A stretch of DNA of 64,000 nt from positions 558,001-622,000 of the forward strand of contig CAXXVR010000007.1 of the NCBI GenBank assembly GCA_963675955.2, written 5' to 3'. Under the pieces are notes generated by a model, which worked only from the letters and a program-made list of their open reading frames with translations, did not search any database and was not told the origin of the DNA. The position numbers and the translations under genes were made by a program. Source of the stretch: Desulfocicer sp963675955 (GTDB lineage Bacteria; Desulfobacterota; Desulfobacteria; Desulfobacterales; Desulfobacteraceae). Below, piece by piece: positions 43,136-50,895 of this stretch. Positions within the stretch are counted from its first letter, which is position 1; the number at the start of each line of letters is the position of its first letter.

Positions 43136-44255
43136 CTGATTATAACGGATTTGGGGGACCTGCTCTCAAACCTCCCAATGAAGCTGAAATTAAAAGGTTT
43201 TGGAGCCAGTTTTCATGGTACTGAAATCCGTTAAGTTTTTGAAACGAACTGATATGGCCTTTTTGCTTAACCGTCCATGGATTAAGTGGGGCGAAGTTTT
43301 GAATAAGTGCCCAGGCACGTATGCTGAGATTGGCAGATTCTATAGTACCATGAAAATACTGTGTGCTGAATAAATGTCGATCCATCCGCTGCATCAACCT
43401 GTCAATCATGTTACTCGTTCGATGTGCGCCAGGAAAATCATAGGCTTGGGAAAACTGTGGCAGATTTTCCCTAAGCTTCTTGATTTTATCAGAAATAACC
43501 TCTGTAATTTCATTTTTTGTATTTTGACACCTTTCGAAAAGCCTCCGCACTCGCCCTTTTGAAGGTCTTTTTCAGAGGCGCTTGCGGAAATATTGGCTCC
43601 CAAAATACAGCCACTCCCGGCGGTCGTAGCAATGTAGGTTTTGTTCCCCAGAAGCCGGGTGTGCTTTTCATCAGCGGAAAGGTGCTGGGGTAATTGTTCT
43701 GCTGATTTGATGGTGGTTCCCACAAGGCTGTTCCTGCCAATGGATGCTTCAAGTCGATAACAAAACATGGGATCTTTTCCAAAGCAGTGACTCAAAGCCC
43801 AAAATGGAACTGCAAATTTACGTAAAAACAACGGTTTTTCAACATCTTCTACAAATCCAGTCATATATGGCATGACAAAAGACGGCCTGATGGTATAGCT
43901 GACACCGGCTACCAATATTCTTCTGATTTTAATCTTCATTTTTTTGGAGAATCGGATCTCTTTCATTTGGTACCCAGAAGTGATTTTAGCCGGGAAAAGC
44001 TCGGGGTTATCCTTGATTGCCAAGTCTACTATCATCCGGAATTGCATGGGATGTTGGATAAGGATGTAATATTGTGCTTGACAAAAGTGCATACAAATAG
44101 TTCGATTCATACGGGGGGTGGTATCTGAAGCTGGAGTCATCATAAATCCTTTTGTTAAAAGTTGTCTTTGGCGATTCAACTTTATCACAAAAGATAGATC
44201 TTTCCAGCCTATTTTACTGCCCCCGGCATCAGCCCCCCAAATCCGTTATAATCAG
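43136..44255. mobile_element. Insertion sequence with 22-bp perfect terminal inverted repeats
   Basis: The ends 43136-43157 (CTGATTATAACGGATTTGGG start) and 44234-44255 are perfect inverted copies over 22 bases. The 1.1-kb interior is filled by one transposase frame on the minus strand, broken by a frameshift. No clear target-site duplication can be seen in the flanks. A further copy of one end is found alone at 50699-50719. Confidence 0.85.
43140..44143 (-). pseudogene. Frameshifted transposase
   Basis: The first frame begins at ATG 44143 (AAGGA five bases upstream; MMTPASDTTPRMNRTICMHF) and includes SADEKHTRLLGNKTYIATTA; it leaves the real reading frame at about 43553. The second frame continues RRLFERCQNTKNEITEVISD and then ANLSIRAWALIQNFAPLNPW to the stop at 43140 inside the left inverted repeat. 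Joined, the protein would be about 334 residues and looks like a DDE-type transposase. No classical slippery heptamer is seen at the junction, so this is more likely a mutation than programmed frameshifting. I do not assign an IS family. Confidence 0.75.
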
Positions 44256-44274
44256 GTATGAAATCCAGAGCGAT

Positions 44275-44472
44275 ATGGATGTGGAGGATGTGCTGCTGCA
44301 TCTCATGGAAAATTCAACGGACTACCTGGGCAACAAATCCCTCATGCTGAAAATGGTGCAATATCTTGCCGAAAAAAGAGCCGGGTTAAAACAAACCAAA
44401 ACATTCACGCCCGGCCAGGATGCCGCTGCCGCACGCATCCTGGCCGAAGCCATGTCAAACCAGAGGGTGTAA
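44275..44472 (+). CDS. Short ORF directly upstream of the helicase, possibly a truncated gene
   Basis: A 65-residue frame (MDVEDVLLHLMENSTDYLGN start, FTPGQDAAAARILAEAMSNQ near the end) that stops three bases before the helicase start codon. It is hydrophilic and helical with no recognised domain. The insertion sequence ends only 20 bases before its ATG, and no good ribosome binding site is present, so it may be the 3' end of a gene cut by the transposon. Its tight spacing supports co-translation with the helicase. Confidence 0.5.
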   Translation: MDVEDVLLHLMENSTDYLGNKSLMLKMVQYLAEKRAGLKQTKTFTPGQDAAAARILAEAMSNQRV

Positions 44473-44475
44473 CCC

Positions 44476-47196
44476 ATGACCCTCCATCGTTTTTCATCCA
44501 GAACCCAACGCCTGGACACTGAATTTCTGGCCAAAACCCTTGGCGGTGCCTCCCGGTATCTGCGCATTGCCGGTTATTTCAGAAGCTCCATATTTGAACT
44601 GGTGGGCGAAGAGATCGCCCAAATACCCGAGGTGAAGATTGTCTGCAATTCCCAGCTGGACATGGCAGATTTCCAGGTGGCAACGGGCCGGGACACGGCA
44701 TTGAAAGAGCGCTGGAATGAGGTGGATGTCGCCGCTGAAGCCATCCTTAAAAAAGATCGATATCAACGCCTTGATGCGCTCCTGAAATCAGGCAATGTGG
44801 AAATCCGGGTGGTCCCCCGGGAACGGCTTTTCCTCCACGGCAAGGCAGGGGTTATCCATTATCCGGATGGAAAAAGAACGTCCTTTATCGGGTCGGTGAA
44901 TGAAACCAGAAATGCCTTTGCCCACAACTATGAACTGGTGTGGCAGGACGATGATGCCCAAAGTGCCGACTGGGTGGAAACAGAATTTTGGGCACTCTGG
45001 GAAGATGGGGTGCCCCTTCCAGAGGCCATCCTGGCCGAGATCAACCGCGTGGCCCACCGCCGGGAAATCACCGTTGAGGTGTTAAAGCCCATGGAGATTC
45101 CAGCGGCGGCCATGGCCGAAGCCCCCATCTACCGGGGTGGTGAACAGCTCCAGCCCTGGCAGCGTTCCTTTGTCACCATGTTTCTGGAACATCGTGAAAT
45201 ATATGGCAAGGCCCGGTTACTCCTTGCCGATGAGGTGGGGGTTGGCAAAACATTGTCCATGGCCACCAGCGCCCTGGTCAGCGCCCTGCTGGATGACGGG
45301 GCCATTTTGATTCTTGCACCGTCCACCCTGACCCTTCAATGGCAGATTGAAATGAAGGATCGCCTGGGCATTCCCAGTGCGGTGTGGTCCTCCCAGAAAA
45401 AAGTGTGGCTGGGGGTGGAAGGCCAGATGCTTTCCCCCCGGGGGGATGCCTCTGCCATCAAACGGTGTCCCTATGGTATTGCCATCATCTCCACGGGTTT
45501 GATCATGCACCAACGAGATCAGGACGGGGGGTTCACCAAAGAAGCGGGCATGCTTTTAAAAAAGCGGTTCGGCACGGTGATTCTGGACGAGGCCCACAAA
45601 GCCCGGGCCAAAGGCGGGTTGGGCAACAAGGCCGACCAGCCCAATAATCTTCTGACGTTCATGGGAAAAATAGCCCGGAAAACCCGGCATCTCATTCTGG
45701 GCACGGCCACCCCCATCCAGACCAATGTGCGGGAATTGTGGGATCTTTTGTCCATCCTTGGTTCCGGGGCTGATTTTGTGCTGGGGGATAAACTGTCCCC
45801 CTGGAGAGACCATGAACGGGCCATTGCCATGATCACCGGCAGGGAGTACCCCGCCACCAATGCCGAGGTGTGGGAGTGGCTTTGTAATCCCCTGCCCCCG
45901 TCCAATGAACATTACACGGTATCCGATATCCGGAATCATCTCAATATTCCCGGTTCGGATTTCATCTGTTCCCATGCATTTGAAAACCTGGATTACCTGG
46001 TCCAGGAGATGTGGCTTCCCCAATGTCTCACCGGCCATTTTTTTCAACAGTATAATCCCGTGCTTCGCCATGTGGTGTTGAGAAAGAGAAAACATCTGGA
46101 AGCGGATGGGCTTCTGGACCGCATCGGCGTGTACACCCATCCGGTTCAAGCCATGAGCCATCTGTATAACTCCCGATTTGTGGGCCTGGGTATCTCCACC
46201 AATACCCCCTTTCAGGTGGCCTATGAAAAGGCAGAGGCTTTCAGCACCTTGCTCCAGGCCAGAACCAGAGCTGGCGGTTTCATGAAATCGTTGATGCTCC
46301 AGCGTCTGTGTTCCAGTTTTGCATCGGGTTTGAAAACCGCCCAGAAAATGCTGAAACACACCCTTTCCAACGAGGATGAGGATCACCTGGATCAGGTGGA
46401 GCATATCCTTTCCGACATGACCCCGGCAGAAATTGAATGTTTAAAGGAGATTAAAACCCAGCTGTCCCGGCCCGAGGCCGTGGATTCCAAGCTGGACACC
46501 GTAAAATGGTTTCTAACGCAATTTCGCACCGACGGTAAAACCTGGCTGGAACATGGCTGTATTATTTTCAGCCAATATTATGACACGGCCCAATGGATTG
46601 CCGGTGAACTTGCCAGGGAGTTGGACAATGAAGTGGTTGCCGTGTATGCCGGTATCGGAAAAAGTGGGCTGTTCCGGGGGGAGCAGTTCAACAGCGTTGA
46701 AAGGGAGATGATAAAGGCCGGGGTGCGGACCCGGGAGATCCGGCTGGTGGTGGCCACGGATGCTGCCTGTGAAGGGTTGAACCTTCAAACCCTTGGCACC
46801 CTGATTAATGTGGATCTGCCCTGGAATCCCTCCCGGCTGGAACAGCGACTGGGCCGGATTAAACGCTTTGGGCAGACCCGCAAGTTTGTGGATATGCTGA
46901 ACCTTGTTTACAGCGATACCCAGGATGAGAAAATTTACAATGTGTTATCAGAGCGGCTTAAAGACACCTATGATATTTTTGGGAGCCTTCCCGATACCAT
47001 TGATGATGAGTGGATTGAAGATGAGTCGCAACTTAAAAAACGAATGGATGTGTATGTCCATGAACGGGACAAGGCACGGAATGCGTTTTCTGTGAAGTAT
47101 CGGGGCAGCCTGGACCCTGCGGCCCATCTTTGGGAACGGTGTGCGAAAGTTTTGTCTCGGAAGGATATTGTTGATAGGTTGAGTTTGCCTTGGTAG
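44476..47196 (+). CDS. Phospholipase D-like nuclease domain fused to SNF2-type helicase
   Basis: A 906-residue protein. The N-terminal part (about 20-200) is a PLD-like domain with a single HxK motif, LHGKAGVIHYPDG (His121, Lys123) and FIGSVNETRNAF. The helicase core follows: Walker A ADEVGVGKT (Lys258), DEAH at 371-374, GTATPIQT, and the C-terminal RecA-like domain with VATDAACEGLNLQ and NPSRLEQRLGRIKRFGQ. Helicase-nuclease proteins of this kind occur in anti-phage loci (DISARM and related systems), but no methyltransferase or DUF1998 partner is here. Predicted to translocate on and cut foreign DNA. Confidence 0.85.
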   Translation: MTLHRFSSRTQRLDTEFLAKTLGGASRYLRIAGYFRSSIFELVGEEIAQIPEVKIVCNSQLDMADFQVATGRDTALKERWNEVDVAAEAILKKDRYQRLDALLKSGNVEIRVVPRERLFLHGKAGVIHYPDGKRTSFIGSVNETRNAFAHNYELVWQDDDAQSADWVETEFWALWEDGVPLPEAILAEINRVAHRREITVEVLKPMEIPAAAMAEAPIYRGGEQLQPWQRSFVTMFLEHREIYGKARLLLADEVGVGKTLSMATSALVSALLDDGAILILAPSTLTLQWQIEMKDRLGIPSAVWSSQKKVWLGVEGQMLSPRGDASAIKRCPYGIAIISTGLIMHQRDQDGGFTKEAGMLLKKRFGTVILDEAHKARAKGGLGNKADQPNNLLTFMGKIARKTRHLILGTATPIQTNVRELWDLLSILGSGADFVLGDKLSPWRDHERAIAMITGREYPATNAEVWEWLCNPLPPSNEHYTVSDIRNHLNIPGSDFICSHAFENLDYLVQEMWLPQCLTGHFFQQYNPVLRHVVLRKRKHLEADGLLDRIGVYTHPVQAMSHLYNSRFVGLGISTNTPFQVAYEKAEAFSTLLQARTRAGGFMKSLMLQRLCSSFASGLKTAQKMLKHTLSNEDEDHLDQVEHILSDMTPAEIECLKEIKTQLSRPEAVDSKLDTVKWFLTQFRTDGKTWLEHGCIIFSQYYDTAQWIAGELARELDNEVVAVYAGIGKSGLFRGEQFNSVEREMIKAGVRTREIRLVVATDAACEGLNLQTLGTLINVDLPWNPSRLEQRLGRIKRFGQTRKFVDMLNLVYSDTQDEKIYNVLSERLKDTYDIFGSLPDTIDDEWIEDESQLKKRMDVYVHERDKARNAFSVKYRGSLDPAAHLWERCAKVLSRKDIVDRLSLPW

Positions 47197-47289
47197 GGAT
47201 GAATAAAGAGGCGGATTATGACTGAAACCGTTTCTTTGTCGTTAACAATCTGGCCTTGAATAATAGCGTAAAAAAAGAGGAAGAAACCT

Positions 47290-48024
47290 GTGAAAAAAGA
47301 CAAACGAATCGCCCTCCTCATAGATTGTGACAATGCCAGTTATCACGCCATTGACGGTGTTTTAAATGAACTTGCAAAATATGGTGTTACCAATATCCGT
47401 CGAGCCTATGGAAATTGGAAAATGCCCCAGTTAAAAGGCTGGGAAGATCAGCTGCACCCATTTGCCATTCAGCCAATCCAGCAATTTGCATATACTCAAG
47501 GTAAAAATGCAACGGATGCTGCCATGATTATTGATGCCATGGATTTACTTTATACTCAAGAACTTGATACCTTCGCATTTATGACCAGCGACAGTGATTT
47601 TACCCCACTTGTAATGAGAATCTTAACCAATGGAATGAAGGTGTATGGGTTTGGAGAAAAGAAAACCCCGCTCCCCTTTGTCAATGCCTGTTCCCAGTTT
47701 ATCTATACTGAAAATCTGGTTGCCACACCTGAAGCGGATGATCAAACAACAACCATCCATCAGGATTTAAAAAAATCACGAAATGAGCTTCGTGGGGATG
47801 CCGGTCTGGTTAAAATCCTCAGAAATGCAGTTGAACATACAGCGGAGGACGATGGCTGGGCACATCTTGCAAGGGTAGGACAATATATTTCAAACAACAC
47901 CTCATTTTCTCCCATCAATTATGGCTATAAAAAACTGAGCGACTTGATGCGTGCAAGTGATCTGTTTCAAATCACCATGCGCATGAATAATTCGGTGATG
48001 TATATCAAAGATAACCGGAAATAA
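47290..48024 (+). CDS. NYN nuclease domain protein with C-terminal OST-HTH/LOTUS domain
   Basis: A 244-residue protein starting at GTG. Residues about 5-145 form a NYN (LabA-like, PIN-fold) domain with acidic metal ligands in ALLIDCDNAS (Asp12, Asp14), GKNATDAAMIIDAMDLL and FMTSDSDFTPLV. Residues about 165-240 match the OST-HTH/LOTUS domain (LVKILRNAVEHTAEDDGWAH, INYGYKKLSDLMRASDLFQI). Such proteins are predicted RNases that bind structured RNA. It lies 93 bases after the helicase and could be part of the same defence-type unit or be independent. Confidence 0.88.
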   Translation: MKKDKRIALLIDCDNASYHAIDGVLNELAKYGVTNIRRAYGNWKMPQLKGWEDQLHPFAIQPIQQFAYTQGKNATDAAMIIDAMDLLYTQELDTFAFMTSDSDFTPLVMRILTNGMKVYGFGEKKTPLPFVNACSQFIYTENLVATPEADDQTTTIHQDLKKSRNELRGDAGLVKILRNAVEHTAEDDGWAHLARVGQYISNNTSFSPINYGYKKLSDLMRASDLFQITMRMNNSVMYIKDNRK

Positions 48025-48125
48025 TCATTGATGATACTAATCAATTTAACAAAACAATTATCATAACCGGCCAAGATAATTGACGTCCGACACACTGCTT
48101 TCAAATTCAAGGGACAAAATTCAAA

Positions 48126-48198
48126 AGACACCATACTTGTTTTCCTGCAAATATGAAAATTAAGTATGGTGTCCCCAGATTTTGGTGTCCCCAGATTT
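48126..48198. repeat. GGTGTCCCC repeat cluster, left of the ATPase pair
   Basis: ACACCATACTT (48128-48138) faces AAGTATGGTGT (48162-48172) as an inverted repeat with a 23-base spacer, and the motif GGTGTCCCCAGATT occurs at 48168-48181 and again at 48184-48197. The same motifs recur at 50420-50608, on the other side of the ATPase/TOPRIM genes. Confidence 0.75.
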
Positions 48199-48300
48199 CA
48201 CAATGGCTTTTGCGATAAGGAGAACAATAGCTGGGCATATCTTGCAGGAAATTCCGAGATAGCTGCTGTTTTGTATCAGGCTTTTTCCTGTTTTTTTATA

Positions 48301-48330
48301 TGTAAACTTATAGACTGTAAACTTATAGAC
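48301..48330 (+). repeat. Exact 15-base tandem repeat at the ATPase promoter, possible operator
   Basis: TGTAAACTTATAGAC occurs at 48301-48315 and 48316-48330. The second unit runs into the -35 region of the promoter at 48326-48354. Confidence 0.75.
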
Positions 48331-48354
48331 GAAGACAACTAAGACAGCTATAAT
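48326..48354 (+). promoter_or_regulatory. Candidate promoter of the ATPase/TOPRIM operon
   Basis: TAGACG (48326-48331) and a perfect TATAAT (48349-48354) are 17 bases apart, about 30 bases before the ATG at 48384, which has its own GGAG site. The overlap with the tandem repeat suggests repression. Confidence 0.5.
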
Positions 48355-48383
48355 AAACGTTTAATTGTGAACGGAGAGTAAGC

Positions 48384-49538
48384 ATGTATATAAGAAAATT
48401 AAAATTAAGAAACTGGCGAAATTTTACCAATGTCGATATCGACCTTAAAGAAACGGTTTATATCATTGGCCCTAACGCCTCGGGAAAATCCAACCTGTTA
48501 GATATATTCCGCTTCATGAGAGATATCGTTAATCCCAAAGGGGGTGGACTTCAGCAGGCTATAGACTCACGTGGTGGGCTGAAAAAGATAAGAAGTCTGG
48601 CAGCACGAAAGCCAGCATGGGTAGAGCTTGAGTTTGAATTTCAAGATAATCTGCAGGATGTCCAAGAAAACCCCAATTGGCAATATCGGTTGCGGTTTAA
48701 CTACGAGGGTAAAGGGAGGCAGCGCCCCATGGTCCTTGAGGAAGAGGTATGGAAAAATGGAAAACAGTTAGTAAAACGCCCTGATCAGGAAGACCATGTT
48801 GATCCTGAAAGAAAAATTCAAACATACTTAGAACAAATAAACATGAATCGTGAATATCGAGCGATATCAAATTTTTTCACGGATGTTCTCTATTTGCATC
48901 TTGTGCCACAACTTTTAAAATTTAGTGATCAGCTCTCATTGAGGCACTTGGAATCCGACCCTTTTGGTCAAGGCTTTCTGGAAGAAATCTCCAAGACACA
49001 AAAACGAACACGCGATTTCCGACTACGCACGATTGAAAAAATACTTTTAAAGATTATTCCAAATCTGGAACAACTGCAATTTAAAAAAGATGATATTACC
49101 GGCAGACCGCACCTTGAGATGCTTTACAACCATTGGCGTCCCAATGCAGGGTGGCAAAGAGAGGATCAATTTTCTGATGGCACATTACGTTTACTTGCAA
49201 TGCTGTGGACGCTCCTTTCTACCAATCGAATGATTTTATTAGAGGAACCAGAATTGTCTCTCCATAAAGCCATCGTCGAGCAAATTCCGGGATTGCTTCA
49301 TACGACCAGGCAGCTCAAAAGCAAGTCCGGCGGTCAAATTCTTGTAAGCACCCACAGTGAAGTAATGCTGTCCAACAAGAGTATTGACGGTAATTTTCTA
49401 ATCCTACAACCGGGACAAGGTGGTGAGGCCACAAAAATTATACCCCCCTCAGATTCAGATATTGCAGCAATGCAAGCAGGACTTTCAGCCGCAGACATAC
49501 TTCTTCCACAAACAGCAGAAAGCATACAAAAGATTTGA
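48384..49538 (+). CDS. AAA/ABC-type ATPase of the AAA_21/OLD-like defence class
   Basis: A 384-residue SMC/RecF-like ATPase. Walker A is IIGPNASGKS (29-36), the ABC-signature-like FSDGTLRLLAMLW precedes Walker B ILLEEPELSLH (284-293), and the H-loop is STHSEVML. The middle region holds a helical insertion. It is a single unit with the downstream gene, one base apart. Pairs of such an ATPase with a TOPRIM-like protein occur in the PARIS and OLD-type defence systems, in which the ATPase senses a phage protein and releases the nuclease. GGAG precedes ATG. Confidence 0.88.
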   Translation: MYIRKLKLRNWRNFTNVDIDLKETVYIIGPNASGKSNLLDIFRFMRDIVNPKGGGLQQAIDSRGGLKKIRSLAARKPAWVELEFEFQDNLQDVQENPNWQYRLRFNYEGKGRQRPMVLEEEVWKNGKQLVKRPDQEDHVDPERKIQTYLEQINMNREYRAISNFFTDVLYLHLVPQLLKFSDQLSLRHLESDPFGQGFLEEISKTQKRTRDFRLRTIEKILLKIIPNLEQLQFKKDDITGRPHLEMLYNHWRPNAGWQREDQFSDGTLRLLAMLWTLLSTNRMILLEEPELSLHKAIVEQIPGLLHTTRQLKSKSGGQILVSTHSEVMLSNKSIDGNFLILQPGQGGEATKIIPPSDSDIAAMQAGLSAADILLPQTAESIQKI

Positions 49539-49539
49539 T

Positions 49540-50172
49540 ATGAGCGATATTTACTGCTATGCGTATGTTGAAGATGCACCCAGTGCTGCTGTTGTCCAAA
49601 AGCTTGTAAAAACGCGCAACAATCAAATAAGTCATGGCCATCGGCTTCTCTTTAATAAGGGATTTCCCACCGTTACAAGAGGCTATGGCGCAATTAAGAA
49701 CAAGTGTGGCGCGTTTCGAAAAATGGCTCTATCCGGTCTTCATACCTTCATATTAACGGATCTTGATAACGCGGATTGTGCTTGTACCTTAATACGAGAT
49801 TGGTTCAAAATACCCCAAGGAGACCCTATAAATTTACCATCTCAATGTATCTTCAGGGTTGCAGTGAAGGAAGTTGAATCATGGATAATTGCAGATCATG
49901 CAGCCTGGGCTGAATACATTAAAATTCCAGAAGCGAATTTTTCAAGATTTCCAGATCAATTGGATGATCCCAAGGAACATCTTTTGAACGTGATTCGCAA
50001 AAAAGGCAACACCAAAATTCATCGTGAAATGTTACCTAAAAATGCGGCCAATATCGGCCCTAAGTACAACGAAGTATTGTGTGACTTCGTGGATAACACA
50101 TGGAATCCCGAACGAGCGGAAAAAAATTCTCCAAGTCTTGAACGAGCATTAAGAGCACTTATGAAGGTCTGA
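49540..50172 (+). CDS. TOPRIM-like (DUF4276-type) partner of the ATPase
   Basis: A 210-residue protein starting one base after the ATPase stop codon. Acidic residues are placed as in TOPRIM folds: Glu11 in AYVEDAPSAAVVQKLV, Asp74/Asp76 in FILTDLDNADC and Glu111/Glu113 in VAVKEVESWIIADH. I place it close to DUF4276, which often sits beside this kind of ATPase. The predicted role is the effector nuclease, or at least the toxic part, of an abortive-type defence pair. A longer upstream frame overlaps the ATPase gene and is not needed. Confidence 0.82.
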   Translation: MSDIYCYAYVEDAPSAAVVQKLVKTRNNQISHGHRLLFNKGFPTVTRGYGAIKNKCGAFRKMALSGLHTFILTDLDNADCACTLIRDWFKIPQGDPINLPSQCIFRVAVKEVESWIIADHAAWAEYIKIPEANFSRFPDQLDDPKEHLLNVIRKKGNTKIHREMLPKNAANIGPKYNEVLCDFVDNTWNPERAEKNSPSLERALRALMKV

Positions 50173-50419
50173 AAAAGTTAGTAGCGTCGCCCATGAAATA
50201 GGAAATAAAGCAGATTTGTCATTTTTTTCTACTTACAAAAAATATCAGACTTACCGGGCTTTGTCTGGTGTAGCTAAGTATCATTGATGCGGCTGCTGCA
50301 AAAAATATTAGGTGTGATTCTGTATGGCTGCATATTCGGCCAAATAAAAAAATAATTAATAGTCGATGATCCAGTTTTTTTATGTTGATCAAAACGGGAG
50401 AGGGGGCAGGCTTGCGTTA

Positions 50420-50608
50420 GAATTCCAGGGACACCAGAATTCCAGGGACACCGAATTCCAGGGACACCATTCGAATTCCAGGGACACCATACTTAATTGT
50501 GGCTACTCGCTGTTTTATCTTGGCAGCCAGCAAAAACAATCAGAAAGAATGTTCTTTGTTAAAAATTAAGTATGGTGTCCCCAGATTAAAGTATGGTGTC
50601 CCCAGATT
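50420..50608. repeat. GGTGTCCC repeat cluster, right of the ATPase pair
   Basis: GAATTCCAGGGACACC occurs four times (50420-50435, 50437-50452, 50453-50468, 50473-50488). GGACACCATACTTAATT (50482-50498) is a perfect 17-base inverted partner of AATTAAGTATGGTGTCC (50564-50580), and AGTATGGTGTCCCCAGATT occurs at 50569-50587 and 50590-50608. The pattern resembles the palindromic repeats that accompany RAYT-type transposases, but no transposase lies between them here. Confidence 0.8.
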
Positions 50609-50698
50609 ATGGCAGTAATCACAAATATAAATTTAACTGCCTATGATTTTAGAATTTTTGCTAAATTTAGAGTTTTTACTAAATTAAGATCATACTTC

Positions 50699-50719
50699 CC
50701 TCAAATCCGCTATAATCAA
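50699..50719. repeat. Solitary copy of the insertion-sequence end
   Basis: CCCTCAAATCCGCTATAATC and the following A match the inverted repeat at 44234-44254 in 19 of 21 positions and in the same orientation, so together with 43136-43157 it forms an inverted pair enclosing 7.6 kb. Confidence 0.65.
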
Positions 50720-50895
50720 CTATTGTAAAATTAATCGTGGTCTATTCTCCCTTTTTTTCACAGTTAATATGGTGTAATGTTGGAGATACTATATCGGTAT
50801 AATTTTCAAAATGGTTCATAAAATGGAAATACTTACCAGATTCCGGCCCTCTATTCAGTCATAATGGATTACAACATGAGAAATGATTCAATGTC

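Larger units (their letters stand above)
48025..48383. other. Gene-free stretch with repeats and the ATPase promoter
   Basis: Holds a cluster of GGTGTCCCC-type repeats (48126-48198), a 15-base tandem repeat (48301-48330) and a good promoter (48326-48354). No protein-coding signal. Confidence 0.6.
50173..50895. other. Gene-free stretch with the right repeat cluster and a lone transposon end
   Basis: About 720 bases. It holds the GGTGTCCC repeat cluster at 50420-50608 and a solitary copy of the transposon end at 50699-50719. The region around 50610-50890 is AT-rich and presumably includes the promoter of the sensor kinase. Confidence 0.6.

Noticed and set aside
43500..43600. Programmed -1 frameshift in the transposase
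   Set aside because: No convincing slippery heptamer at the junction; the five-A run nearby is out of place, so I treat it as a mutation.
50420..50488. Possible CRISPR array
   Set aside because: The four 16-base repeats are nearly adjacent, without spacers of regular size, and no cas genes are near.
50366..50569. Open frame of 67 codons with repeated RDTEFQGH-type sequence
   Set aside because: It is the translation of the GAATTCCAGGGACACC repeats, with no ribosome binding site; a repeat artefact.
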